Source: Paramacrobiotus metropolitanus
Lineage: Eukaryota > Tardigrada > Eutardigrada > Parachela > Macrobiotidae
DNA length: 64,000 bases
Assembly: GCF_019649055.1 (NCBI RefSeq)
Contig: NW_026570433.1
Span: 1-64,000, forward strand
Reading direction: 5' to 3'
Shown here: positions 43,802 through 55,657 of the stretch, piece after piece
Layout: each line of letters begins with the position of its first letter
How positions within the stretch are numbered: the stretch's first letter is position 1
Translations under genes and position numbers: made by a program
The notes under the pieces: model-generated
Database searches by the model: none
Seen by the model: only the letters and a program-made list of their open reading frames with translations
Told to the model about the DNA's origin: nothing

Positions 43802-45610
43802 CTAACGCCGGCCGGGCCACCATCCAGAACCGAAGCCGCCACCACCGAACGACGGTACCCCGCCAAACGACGATCCCCCACCAAACGATGGTCCTCCGCC
43901 AGGAAACAACGGTCCCCCGCCAGACGACCGTCTTCCGCCAGCAATATACGAAAGGCGACCGCCCGGTCCGGGAAATCCATTAGAGAAGCCTGAGCCGCCG
44001 AGTAGGCGCAAAAGGAATCCCATTCCGTCATTGTTTCCCGTGGCGCGATTATCCGTTTCCTCCTCGGTGGATGTCGTCCCTGGGTTCACTCGTTCCGGCT
44101 GCGATGTAACCGCTACCTTTTCTGTTGACTCGGATTCGTCTACTGTCAGCGTGTTTTCGTCGCGGTTGCCTGAGGAGTCTCCACAGGAGTAGGCTTTACG
44201 AATACGGACGACGTCTAATCGCGACAGTCGCTTTCTCTGCCCGATGCGTGCTCCTCGCTTTTTCGGCAGAATGCTGGCTCTGTTGGTGTTGAGGGCGAAG
44301 GCGTTGAAGGGATAATGCATGACACTCTCGTAGTCGTACGGCAAACCTTGTTCATCTCCGCGGTATTTTGCGAACTGGTCTCGGTTATCTATATAAGCAG
44401 CATTTTCATAAGGGTATTGGTAGGGTAATGCAGCCATCAATTCTGAATACACTTTTTACAGAGAAAAGTTATTTCTTAAAAAATGGCTAATATCGTGTAT
44501 CGTGATTTTAATACAGATTAGTCATGATACCATTAATTTTCTGAACTCACACAACAATAGCATCATAATACATAATTATATCGCTTTACGAAGCTTACCG
44601 GGTTCGATATTGCTCCATATAATGTTGATATACTGATCGCGATCGTTCCTGGACATTTCATGGAAGAATCCCAGCGCATGCATAATCTCGTGCTGTATGG
44701 TGCCCATTTCGGTCACACAGCCAGGAGCTAGCTCGATTTTCTGTGGTGAGTTCCATCGGCGACCAATTAACGACTGGCATCTGCGAATCAATCAGCTGAC
44801 ATGCATCCCATGTTCCCTTACGTTGCGGTAATATGCAATGTACGTACTGACTGCCCGGCTGAAAATGAATATAGTTGTCTTCGTTCCGGCGCCGGGAAAA
44901 TTGTATGCATTTTCCGCCGGTTTCTTTTGTCAGGTTGAGCATGGCGTGGATGATCATCCGTTGCTGGTTGCGATCTGTCAACAATGCCAATCATTTACGA
45001 CTATGTCGAACCAGTTTTATTTTAAATTTTATTTCTTTCCTTAAACTTTACCTTTATTGCTTATATAAAAATTAAATTATATGTTTTGATTTAACTTTGT
45101 GATTTCTTTACTAAATATTCGTTGGGAATGATATTTTCGTAACACTCAAATGTAAAAGATAGCTGTACCGAATTGTCCACTGATAACGAAGGCGACACGC
45201 CCATTGGGCCACAAAGCATCGCTGTCCGTGGTGAGATCTTGCGACATGTTCTCGGCCTACAAACAAATTATCCACACTGCAGCTCTCAGCTCTGTACTAA
45301 TTGAAAGCCGAAAGCGGGCAAATTTTTAGACATACCTGCTTAACAGTAGCTTTGTCCAACCCGGCAATATCCCCTTCCAGAAGGTTACTCTTGCCATTCC
45401 ATTGCTCTCCTTTCTGCAGCGTCGTTTCCAGAACTTCCGGGTCGATGTACGACTTCCAGTCTACAAAGGGGCCAGTAAAAACGTAAGAGGCACTGGAAAA
45501 ACATTTGCCTTTCCAGATATGATTACAGTACCATCGGGGAGGTCCTGCTCGCTGGTCACAAAGGACACTGTCGTCAGTGACAGTAGCAAAACAAGCCTTA
45601 TGGCAAACAT
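43802..45610 (-). CDS. Astacin-family zinc metalloprotease 3, intact
   Basis: Six exons with matching phases: 45610-45532, 45460-45336, 45256-45169, 44974-44848, 44780-44599, 44388-43802; 395 residues. Signal peptide (MFAIRLVLLLSLTTVSFVTS), prodomain with LEGD at the aspartate-switch position, zinc site HEIMHALGFFHE near residue 171, Met-turn SVMHY near 224. The tail is Ser/Thr/Glu-rich and then a Gly-rich stretch with repeated GGGPSFGGG-type units ending GSGWWPGRR. Exon 1 could start further upstream in the same frame, but the chosen Met gives the better signal peptide. Exon boundaries are the same as in astacin 2, showing tandem duplication. Confidence 0.9.
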
Positions 45611-45949
45611 GGCGGGAGTTGCAAACGCGCTTAATATTAACCTTCCCGGCAAACGACTGGAACAGAGAATCCATTCTCGCCGCTGTCTTTCTTGACTCTT
45701 ATATCACTGCATAGGAGACGTCATATGCATCGTTTAAAAATTAAACTGAAATCCACCTTAAACTGCCGCAGGATCGATGCATAAAAATGACTTTCGAGGC
45801 ACATTACAGCTCTACCAGGCTGACAAGCAATGAATTTGGCAACTTCGTAATTACCCGCGATTTTAGCTACAGGGACAATGACTTTACGACAATTATTCAC
45901 TTTTGACGTGTGACGCCTGCGATCAAAGTGCATGTATTTTTAGCCGGTG

Positions 45950-46010
45950 TCTCATGCCGGGAATACGAGGTACTGCTTACTAAGCAGTACCTCGTATTCC
46001 CGGCATGAGA
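45950..46010. repeat. Perfect 30-bp palindrome with 1-bp spacer
   Basis: Arms 45950-45979 and 45981-46010 are perfect reverse complements (TCTCATGCCGGGAATACGAG and so on) around a single C at 45980. Pairing stops at both outer ends. No TA or other target duplication was noticed. It could be a cruciform-forming site, a tiny foldback element or an assembly fold-back. Confidence 0.95.
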
Positions 46011-46437
46011 AGTGCTTACGAGGAATTAATTAGTAAATGCGCACGAGCAGGCGGCGATGTGGTTAAACAAGTTTAACACGATACAGTTGTGTCATTCATA
46101 ATTTCGCAGGGTTAATAACGGAAAGAAGCGTAATAAATTTTAACAAGGTGTACTTTTAATCTTATGCACGTTTTCCTAGCAGAGACATACAGCTCGGGCT
46201 CCTCAGCGTGTTAAAGCTGTTTTGGGCATAGCTGGGAGAAAGCAAACGCCCTGGTTGAAATGTTGATTGCTCTAACGGTAATTGTTGGTTACTCGCACGT
46301 CGTCTAAAGATTCAGTATTTTTAAATTTTTTAGTCGATACAGAAAAGTACATGCCATTTTATTTAAAACAGTGCATCGGTTTAGTATTTATTCTGTTTTT
46401 TTTGTTAATCCCACCCAACATCAAGAAAACCCATTCA

Positions 46438-46541
46438 ACATATCGCTCACAAAGGCTTATCGCACATACATATCGCATACATATCGCTCACAAAGGCATA
46501 CATACATATCGCAAACATACATATCGCTCACAAAGGCTTAA
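46438..46541. repeat. Minisatellite with ACATATCGC units
   Basis: CATATCGCTCACAAAGGC occurs three times, with shorter CATATCGCA(T/A)ACA units between. The sequence from 45700 to 46437 otherwise shows nothing recognisable. Confidence 0.8.
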
Positions 46542-46685
46542 AAATAACTTTGATTACTTTGTTTACCGACCGTTATAACTAAACCATTAATTAACTAAAC
46601 ACAACTGGTGCCTGATTTCCGTTTACAGCTTTGATAAAGCTTTCGCGTTATCGGTACCGATACCATCAGTTGCATTATGTACCTA

Positions 46686-47643
46686 CCGGGTGGCCGAACA
46701 AAATGGCCGTCTGTTTTGTCATGGTGCGCTGGATCCGTCCAACACTGAATTGACGATATCCTAGTTTCATTCGATAGAGCAATGCTTTTAACATAAAAAA
46801 GTTAAGTTAAGTCAAAATTTCCATAAGGCTGAAATTTTTTATGAATTGTTTTGTAAAACTGGTTGGGTTTGGATGATGTCCTGGAAGCGAAAATCTGAAA
46901 TTACCCGTTTCTAAATTTAAAATTCTTGCTATTCAACTAACGACATTAATGTAGATTATTTTACTGTTTCTGGTAGAGAGGTTGTTTCTCGTTTTTTTAC
47001 TGTAAGGAACTGCAGTATTCTAGCAACCGTGCTTGGCCAGCGCGCTGAAGAACAGAGACTTTGCACGAGTAATTCTCGTGAAACCGGCAAACAAAGTTTT
47101 TGAGAGAAAATTTCTAACCAACGTTCTAAAAGCTTACCAGATTCAATTTTGTTTCTGAAAGGGCAATGTGTCAGCTACATGTTAAAGGTAAATCTGCATT
47201 TTTTTATGCAACCTGTCATGCAGCCAAAAACTGTAACCGAAAATACTCGAAAATACCAAATAAAAAACCGGCATTTTTCGAAAAGATTACAATGTCTCAT
47301 GACTGCATAACTCGTTCAGCGTATGCAGCATGACCACAACTTTTTTTTCTTTTAGAGAAAACGTACTTTGCTAAATGAAACAGTTAACAATATTCAAAAA
47401 GTCCGTCAGAGGAAGAAATGGCACGAGATTTTATGTTTTGCGAGCTGGGACACGAAAGATTTGCAGACAGTTTCATTTGGCATCATTGCAAACGAAGACG
47501 GCTTAATTTTTTCAAAAACTTTGTTTTAGGTTTTGTGGCTAATAAAATTCTCTATCGAATGGGTCTAAGACGTTTACGGTGCGACAAAGGGTCTGCGAAA
47601 AACAAACGGAAACAGGAGACGGCCATTTTGTTCAGCCACCCGG
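46686..47643 (+). mobile_element. 958-bp TA-flanked MITE, copy 2 (inverted relative to copy 1)
   Basis: Same length as the copy at 255-1212 and reverse-complementary to it, TIR matching at 26 of 27 positions between its own ends, TA at 46684-46685 and 47644-47645. No intact transposase. Confidence 0.9.
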
Positions 47644-48030
47644 TATGTATGTACTTTGTAGCATGGAAAAAATCAGCATCAGTTTACAGCAAACGCTCAT
47701 GCAGTTAAGAAGAAATCCATGTAAGAAACCTGATGATGTACAGCAAACTACTTTTCTAGAACGGCGTCGATAAAAAGCTGTCTGAACAGTACTTTCATGA
47801 CTGTGTAATCTCTAGATCTGGCTGATTTTCTCGCGCGATATACTACTTTTGTGCTTGTGCTACCAATTGAGTACCAAATACCAACTTCAAGGTGCGATTC
47901 CGCTGACAGGCAACCACAGTTGACACAGTATATACCGTTTCCAGTTTGTCAGGCGGCAGAAAACGTTGGTCCAGGACCGTTTAGTTCCGGTTGCTGCTCG
48001 AAACCCAGAAAGTATTCCCACGCAATAAAC

Positions 48031-48578
48031 ATGGCCAAACTCGTGAAATTGGCGTTGTTGTCTCTGGCGGTAGCCTTGTTTGTGGTGTCTAGCGAAGGCA
48101 CGATCTATGCTGGACAGTGCATGGAGTTTGTGCCGATTTTATTGAAAGGCCGCAGTACATCGGGTTACCGCAACGTTCGACCAGTTCCCGGGCCATGCAG
48201 TTGCCAAGAAGCCCTTGAAAAAGCCCAAGCTCATTCAGGCAAGCCAGAATCATAATCTGTAATGATGACCTTTTTAAAGTATCCACAGGTATAGCGTTCA
48301 CGTAATCATAGTCACCGGCATTTGGTACGGGAAGCTGTTAAATGTGCAGATCAGTTTGTTTATGCTACTGTATCATAACGTTACTAACCAGATGGCCGAG
48401 TTCCGTTTCGAAGAGTGTCATTGCAGGTTCTGATCGATGGCTGCCGTCGTGCAAAGCGGATGGCAAGTGGGAGCCTAAGCAGCACGACTCCAAGGGTGCC
48501 TGGTGTGTGGACTCCAACGGCAACCAGATCACCGAGAAGGCCCGTGATACTGCCGCTACCAGTCTTCACTGCGATTAA
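48031..48578 (+). CDS. Secreted thyroglobulin type-1 domain protein
   Basis: Two exons: 48031-48238 and 48427-48578; 119 residues. Signal peptide MAKLVKLALLSLAVALFVVSS, then one thyroglobulin type-1 domain: CSCQEALEKA, LPSC, a GKWEPKQHDSKG stretch, AWCVDSNGNQI and a final HC. The hallmark CWCV is AWCV here, so one Cys is missing and a disulphide must differ from the classic pattern. The intron has a GC donor (TTCAG|GCAAGC) and a normal AG; no GT donor is available before the stop in exon 1. Single-domain secreted proteins of this family often inhibit cysteine or aspartic proteases; that role is inferred. Confidence 0.75.
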
Positions 48579-49252
48579 TTAATCAAAGGCTAAAGCTACC
48601 AATTCTGAAATGTGTTTTGTTTCTTCGACTTAAGTAACGTCATGTTAACTGTCAGCGCAGTAAATATAACTTTGCCGCGTAATTAAAATCTTACCTTCTC
48701 TGAGTAGTCGGCTACAGATACATGGCTTGACCGGCTGTCAGGATGGCGGTATTTCAATAAATACTGCTCGAGTAGTACTTTACTTCAAGTTCAAGCACTG
48801 CTATTATCTATTTTAATATTCATCGCTTACTATAATATACATATACGAGCAATAAATGTACACGGTCATGAGATTTAGACTATGAAGGCCAAAACGATGT
48901 GCTGGTTTAACCTTCAGACATTCCTATGCGGTTCTCAAATGCATGTTGGTGCAGAGCAACATATTTATTGTCTATTAGCACTAGCGGTATTATAGCGACT
49001 TGTGTCAAAACAGCAGTACAGTACAAAATTTTGCATAATGTACCTGGTAAAGTACATGACATGAAAGAAATACCGTGTGCCGTTTGCTAATAAGTGTCAT
49101 CCTCTATTCCACATAAGTCTTTACATTTTATTTAGTCTGCGCTTCACATTTTACTGAGTTCAGTTCAGTTTCGAATCAATTTAACCAAAAAATGTCTTCA
49201 CTAACTGTCGTAGTAAGCAGTTAGAATATGGCGCGACGTAATCCTCATCGGG
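48579..49252. other. Intergenic, nothing recognised
   Basis: A/T-rich sequence between two convergent small secreted-protein genes. No repeats or RNA genes seen. Confidence 0.4.
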
Positions 49253-49691
49253 TCAGCTGGTATATGGATGCGAATAATATTTGGCGTAAATATCCAGGAG
49301 ATCACTGCGGTCTTTTCCAGAAGTGTAGCGCAAGCACAGCTCGAAGGTTCTGTCCATAAGCGTATGGGTGCCCGAGCATGCCGAACTCTTGACACCGTCC
49401 CGATCGTGTGCTGCTTTACAGAGAATCCATACAGTGTAGGCGGAAGTGATGTGCTCTCGACAGGACGACACACGGTCGGCCTCCGTGTCACGCTTGGCTC
49501 GCTTGACATGGAAGCGCTTTAGCGCTGTGTTTGCAGCGTTGACCTCCCTTGCTATCACCTACCGTAAATAACAGTTCGATAACAGAAATTTTCTCATGCT
49601 TTTAACTGTACACAACATGTACTGTACAACGGCATTGGCTGGCAGCTAACATAACAAAGGCAAAGAAACTGATAGCATACCAATTGGCCAT
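49253..49691 (-). CDS. Small secreted Cys-containing protein, possible prohormone
   Basis: Two exons joined in phase 0: 49691-49623 and 49558-49253, 124 residues. Exon 1 encodes MANWYAISFFAFVMLAAS, a signal peptide, ending CRCT. After cleavage a short segment carries the dibasic sites KRAKR, typical of proprotein convertase processing. The mature part has four cysteines spaced about 14, 13 and 13 residues apart in helix-like sequence (SCREHITSAYTVWILC and so on). No database family recognised. Four-cysteine helical hormones or defence peptides would look like this, but that is inference. Confidence 0.6.
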
Positions 49692-50814
49692 GGTAATGTA
49701 AAGCGGCAAATGCGGATGACAGTCTCTTGGTCCAGTCTTACAGATTTGAAATCAATATATGTAGACCTATTGCTCAATACCGCCGCTTTTATAGTTGTTG
49801 AGAAAATAAAGGCTTGTTCATATGGGGTATATCAAACATTCTGTGACGACAGTTTCAAATTTTCTTCCTTTGTTGACCTGTTTTAATTTCCTGTTGTTGT
49901 GAATACGATAGCCATCTTTGGACGCAAATGGTCAAAAGGCAGATACCGAAATTTCCGGTCACGAAGTATGATGACTATAATATTACGACACATTTCTTTA
50001 TGGAAGCCGGTCATGACAAAAGCATTCGCAAATCGACAAATCGACAGTATCCCGTCTTTTGCGTTTGGAACGTCAAGGTGCAAAAGCACGCAGGCTTTAT
50101 AGATATACCGCGCTGAATCATGGATGGCCTATGTTATCGTCGCTTGTTCTAAGTCGAACGTTGAGCTGAACACCAAGTCCATCAGCGGATACTTAATGGA
50201 TGTTGGTTAGGCCGGTTAATGGGTCGAGTCTGAATTCCTAACAAAGGTAATTTAGCTGATCTGTACAATTAAGAATGATGATGGCGCTCGGTACTTGCTT
50301 TCTTAGTGGTTTTGCGCTGTTTCCACTGCCGCTTCGGTGAGATACAACGTGCGGTAACGGATGTGTGAACGAATAAGTTTAATTAGTAATAATTATTTTA
50401 TCCGATACCGGTGTCATGATTTCTGCACAACTGTCAAAACTGTTACCGCTATCGCACAACATGCTCGTATAACCATGTTTTAGCATTATGTATTAATTTG
50501 CACTGGCGCACATGGATGAGCGTTGCCGTCCAACGGTGTCACCACATTTGAAATCAAAATACACAATACACCCGAGAGAATTTAAAACTACTCGTATGAA
50601 GGAGCGGCAAAATTGTGAAACAATGTCATTAGCTTAACTGTTTGCTTTATCAGTGCTCTGTAGGCGCATGACCAATTTAACAAGGTCACAAATTCACCGC
50701 CTATTCCGAGTTACTTCTGGTTTAATATATTAGACTCAGCTTCCGTAAAATTTTTGTGTTTTTTGCATTTGTTAATTCCGCGAACCAGACAAGAAGATTC
50801 TCCGCAGTCTTACA

Positions 50815-51042
50815 ATGAGTGGGAGGCTACCAAAGGCACTTCGCTTCAACGAATGGAAAGCCGATCAGCGGCTACTGTTCTACACTTTATTGTCTTTGCT
50901 CGGCTTGGCTGAACCGGCATCCCGAACAGGTTCCATTGCACACTGGGTTCTCCGAGGCTTCTTAATTGCCGCTGGCAGTGGATTAGGTATAACATCTTTC
51001 ATCTGCTTCGTTCTGTCGTGTATAAGCGTTCACACCGGTTAG
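50815..51042 (+). CDS. Possible hypothetical membrane peptide or exon
   Basis: 75 codons starting MSGRLPKALRFNEWKADQ, with two hydrophobic stretches (LLFYTLLSLLGLA and GFLIAAGSGLGITSFICFVL). No homology recognised and no partner exon found, so it may be chance. From 49692 to 50814 I see no other gene. Confidence 0.2.
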   Translation: MSGRLPKALRFNEWKADQRLLFYTLLSLLGLAEPASRTGSIAHWVLRGFLIAAGSGLGITSFICFVLSCISVHTG

Positions 51043-51099
51043 GGTTCCATGAACAATCTTTACTCTTCCACGCCTGTAATGCTCAATCGGTAGGCAACT

Positions 51100-51600
51100 C
51101 TCATCTCAAACTGTAACAGATCCTTATGGTGGAAACACAACGACTCAGGAACGCGAGAACTCAGGAATCCCTAAGCAGGAACACTCCAATCACAACTTCC
51201 GGTCGTAAGTCCTGTGAGGATCGGCAAGAGCTAGGACGATTGTGTCACGAGCAAACCTGTATACTAAGCGATAATCCGAGAACGACTATGCACTTCCGTA
51301 GGAACAAGTATTGCTGCCTCTTTATCCAATTCACACCACAGTTCACAACGCAAGGAAATCGTAATTAGAAAACAGTCTCAGAAGTCAAGTTCCAGACTAC
51401 TGATCAGTGACTGCTGCCGATATTAGTGACAACCTGAACTTATATAGACTTCGCGTTATGACATCATATACACCGCTAGTAAAGAGAACAGCAAATCACA
51501 GTAGAGATTGACTAGATTATCTGTTATGTTGCAGGTGGAAGGCGGACAGTCAGCATCCGTACGTACATCCCGGCGTGTGATCCTACTCCCACACGTCACC
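51100..51600 (-). repeat. Putative 3' LTR of second element
   Basis: Read on the minus strand, a G-rich run GTGGGGG is followed by TGACGTGTGGGAGTAGG (from 51600), like a polypurine tract next to an LTR start. TATATAAG (51444-51437) sits about 155 bp inside as a TATA box. The far end is not defined, and there is no second copy in the window to confirm it. Confidence 0.35.
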
Positions 51601-52250
51601 CCCACGAACGATGCTTGGCCGTGCCAATATAAACAATCCATCCCGCAACATCCCAGTGCGATTGTGCACTTCCATCCATCCTGATCCCGATCCACCGCAC
51701 AATCCACGTGTCCATCCGATGCCCAATGTGACTGTACGCCGCGATTCCGAGTGAGTTAGTATGTGGAATCCTTGGCGAGATGGCATCCGGAAGTCCACGG
51801 GTTTGGCAGGGCGGAGGTCCAAGGATCCAGGAGGGCGAACTACAAATTACTTGTACTGTGCCGTTTGAGTTTAGATGGTGGTTTTTTGTATGTACAGAAT
51901 ACGGCAGAAAGCTTTTATTGATTGTAAAATCTAAAATCTTAAAATGTAATTATGTGCGATTCTGTAGAACTATGCATTAAACGAGCACCAAACCAACCAA
52001 CCAGTAGTATTCTTACGAATTCTCGAGTACTACATCATCCAGTAACAACAATCAACAATAACAAACAAGCAGAATGTCAGCACTAGCACAAAACTATAGC
52101 TTAACACGCTGTAAAACAAATATCAGTACAAGCAATAAGGCTGTAGTGCCAGCAGTGCATTAAAAGAAATACACCATGTAACACGATAAACGGCAACTCA
52201 GGTGAGATCAAAGGAAAAATAACAACAAGGCATCAACAGGTTATACAAGG
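51601..52250. other. Non-coding stretch left of RGG gene
   Basis: No convincing gene. It presumably contains the 3' UTR of the RGG-rich gene and the sequence leading to the putative LTR. Confidence 0.35.
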
Positions 52251-53036
52251 TTACTTGCCAGCATTAGGAGCCAATGAAAACAGACCAGTCATGCCAGATC
52301 CAGATGCTGCTGCAGCGGCATCTAAACGGCGAGAAACATCAGCAGCCATCTGTCGGCGATGATCCGCATCCAACTCACGCTGCTGTTGCTGGGCCAAATA
52401 ACCAGGCACAAAATTATGCTCAGCTGAACCAACGGGGCCAGAAGGAGCAGAAGGCGCACGAGGACGATCAGCTGGAGAACGGTCGCGGGCATCGCGGACA
52501 ATCGGCACATCGGGTAGCGGCAAAACATTAGGCGGCAAACCCGGAAATTCAGCATTCTGCTGCAGCTGCACTGGCGGAATAACAACCGGAGGAACAACAT
52601 TCAAGGCTGGCGGGCCATGTAGATTGACAGCAGGGTCGACACCATGGGGCTGACCTGCAACCACAGCTCCATTGCCTTGGATCGGATCCTGCGCATGCGG
52701 CGCTTGGTTTCCCGGGGGGTCAACCTCCATGTCTGGGGCGGCAGCTGCCAATGGAGCAACTGGGTGAGGATCTCCATCAGGTATTTCAACAACCTCCGGT
52801 GCGCCCAAATGTCGGCCATTACGACGCCAGGGATCGTTTCCGCGACGGAGATTATTGTCTCCAGAATTCCGATGATTTCCTCGGCCATACGGACGAAAGT
52901 TGCCACGGAAAGAGCCACGGCCTCCACCCCTTCCTCGGTAATTATAACCGGCATTATTCTGCTGCTGGTTGGAAGACGAATGAAAAATGGCGTCTACCAA
53001 CTTGTCAAAAGCACGGTTAGGATCAATAGGCGGCAT
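52251..53036 (-). CDS. RGG/Gly-Arg-rich and Pro-rich protein of second element
   Basis: 261 residues from the ATG at 53036 (MPPIDPNRAFDKLVDAIF). Residues 30-75 contain several RGG/RG repeats and Asn, a common RNA-binding motif. The middle is Pro/Val/Ala-rich. The C-terminus has a Gln/Ala helix (YLAQQQQRELDADHRRQMAA). An AG acceptor precedes the ATG, so a 5' exon may exist. No enzyme motif. Nucleocapsid-like RNA binding is a reasonable inference. Confidence 0.55.
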   Translation of the reverse strand: MPPIDPNRAFDKLVDAIFHSSSNQQQNNAGYNYRGRGGGRGSFRGNFRPYGRGNHRNSGDNNLRRGNDPWRRNGRHLGAPEVVEIPDGDPHPVAPLAAAAPDMEVDPPGNQAPHAQDPIQGNGAVVAGQPHGVDPAVNLHGPPALNVVPPVVIPPVQLQQNAEFPGLPPNVLPLPDVPIVRDARDRSPADRPRAPSAPSGPVGSAEHNFVPGYLAQQQQRELDADHRRQMAADVSRRLDAAAAASGSGMTGLFSLAPNAGK

Positions 53037-53558
53037 GCCCAAACTAAAGAGAACTAATGACCTTTAACACGGAAATAAAAAGCGAACAACGTCAAAATCA
53101 TACACAGAAAAAGCAGAAAATCTAACACGCTACTGCGCCGAAACGAAGAATCCACAATGCCGATTTCTGCACGCTACACGCAAGTGATTTTATACCGATC
53201 TGCCAGAGTGAAAGTTTAAAATGCGGTAAGTTCCACAGGTAAAAGAAACGACCAATCAGCGCTTCGCGCTATATCCTTTAATTCAACTTAATCAGGAGAT
53301 CAGATCAGATCTAGGCACAACGGAAGATTCGGCACTGGCGCTTACACACCGACACAATACACACGACGACCAGTTCATTGACTTGACATATAAAATCGAA
53401 AAATAAAAATAAAGCACGAATTTGCTCATGATTCACAGTACTGAAGATCATTTGTTAGTGTACGAATAACAGCAGCCAGCGTAATACTAAATAAAGGAAC
53501 AAAATATGCAAAAAGTGGCAAAAACAATACCGCACAGTTCTTACGACCAGGAGGGCAA

Positions 53559-55070
53559 TTACAACTCTTCAGAATGCGGCTGCTGTTGGTCGTGAATTGT
53601 TGGTTCCGCGATTTCAGGCGAATCCTCGTGGACAATCACTGGCGGCACAGCAGGCGCAACTGGCTGCAGTGATGGCAGCGGATCTACATCCATCTTCTCC
53701 AAATCAGATCCATCGTTATCATTCTCTTCGTCATAATCGGCTTCATCATCCGCGTTTTCATCAGCGGAGACATCCGCAGCAGGATCATCAGTGTCATCAT
53801 CTTCATCCGAAGAAATGTCGGTCTCAGACGAGGACGGCGAAGACACCTCTTCGTACTTGCGCCTCTGGCCGCGGCTACGCAGATAATACGGTCCCGCAGA
53901 AGTAGACGGTTCAGGTTCGGCATCTTCCATATTTTCAGCCACAACAGCCGCTTGACGCGAAGCCGCATCTGCTCGGTGACGGTTGCCGATTTCTTGAAAC
54001 AAGGCAACAAAAATAGGATTTAGATAAAGATACTGCCGTCGGAGTTCTAAAGCAATAGCTGTAGGTAAACGGCAAGTAATCTGGCACAAATCATAGCGGT
54101 TGATAAGAGATCCATGCATATACAGAAAGCCAGACAAATATAGCTCCGGAAAACGGGGATGAAAGCGATTAAGGCCGGAAAAATAGGCCTGAGAAATAAC
54201 CACATCCTGCTCACCGTTCTTATCGGCTACAACCATTCGTGGAAACACCGCTGAGGACGCACGCTTGCGAGCCGTTTGTTTGGTCTTATAAATCGGCCGC
54301 GATGCGTTTGGATCGTACGGCACATAGAGGATACCGCCTTTGCGCAAGTGCTCTTCATCTACAAAGAGGTAGAATAAGCCTGATACAGGTTGTAAAACCA
54401 TATTGAAAACAACCAAATATGCAAAACGGAGTACAGCATTAAGCAGGAATAGTCTCAATTAAGAACAAGACCTTATTGTAGTACAGGGCTGTATAGCCTT
54501 TATTGAGGGAAACTGGAGAAAGAGTCGCAGAAACATAGCACTGGGCAAACACACAGTAACAACAACAATACCTCGTGCCGCTCGCACTGACGGAGTTTCA
54601 GAGGATGATGGTTCTTCCTCAGTAAGATCCGGAGTACCCAACTGTTTCTCCGCTTTCGTCTGCAGTTTCTTCGGAGCTGGCGGGCGGATCTCAACGTCAG
54701 GATCAGCAGGAAATTTGCCACGACGGCTTCCACGGTTTACAACAGTAGCATTGCGACGAGCAATGGCGCGACGCTTGCTCTCATGATAACGGCGGCGCAA
54801 TGCAGCAGAAACTTCTGCTCCACGACTAGTAGAAGGCCTAGGACTCTTCGTTATGCCAGCAACACGCCCAGATGGTCCGGGAGATTGGGCAGAAAACGCT
54901 GGCTGCGAGGAAGTTCGGCGAGAAACTAGTGATCGAGTCACTCTGCTGGAGGAGCGAGCTTCGTCACTGTCGGGCGAATAACCAAAACCAAGCCCAGACA
55001 AAGCACGACTCGGGCGTGCAACTGGAGTAACTGTCTTACGCGCAGAAGGTTTCTTCGGTGTTAACGACAT
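53559..55070 (-). CDS. Two-exon gene of second element, basic N-terminus, acidic C-terminus
   Basis: Exons 55070-54572 and 54379-53559 join in phase 1; 439 residues. The first exon is Ser/Pro/Arg-rich and basic (MSLTPKKPSARKTVTPVARP). The second starts with a folded-looking region of about 150 residues (LFYLFVDEEHLRKGG, YFSGLNRFHPRFPELYLSGF, YDLCQITCRLPTAIALELRR), then a KR-rich short stretch and a long Asp/Glu/Ser-rich tail. No known family recognised. A basic plus acidic design is common in nuclear or virion proteins. It is divergent with the next gene over a shared 587-bp region. Confidence 0.6.
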
Positions 55071-55657
55071 TTTGAAACTGATAATGGTAAAAATGGAAGA
55101 TGCCAGACAAGAGAAAAAGAAATCCGCGAATACAGACAAAACGAAAAACCACAACAAGGATTGAGAAAATTGAAATGCGGTTAGTGCGGCACCGGCACCG
55201 GAAATGAAAAATGCAGGTAATCAACCACACAGCGGTTGACAGGCGACAAGCCAAATTTTCCGAATTTTTACTGTTTAAGTCGTCGAACACTAATTATAGG
55301 ATTCTTTCCATTCTTTCGTGAAAAGTTAAGGATCCCATTGAGGAAAACTATAATTTTTATCAACATACCGTTTCACGGCAAAAGAGGCAATAAAAACGGG
55401 AGAACAAAACTCAGAACACGCGGCTGGGAAATATTCAGAACACAGACCGGAAACTACTTAGTTTCCGACGAAGTTGCCAGCGCGAGGCGATTGACAGGCG
55501 ACAAAATGCCGCATCGCAAGCACAAGAAATGTCAGCTGTTCACCCATAACACTAAAACGAAGAACCCTACAATATTTATTCTTCTGTGGTGACGGTTTCC
55601 TTTGTTTATTTCTGTTGTTTCTTTATTAGATATTATATTTTAACCACCGGTTTCATA
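55071..55657. promoter_or_regulatory. Bidirectional intergenic region
   Basis: Lies between two divergently transcribed accessory genes and so should hold both promoters. A GTTGACAGGCGACAAGCC-like block near 55232 recurs as TTGACAGGCGACAAAATGCC near 55490. No TATA box was chosen. Confidence 0.4.
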
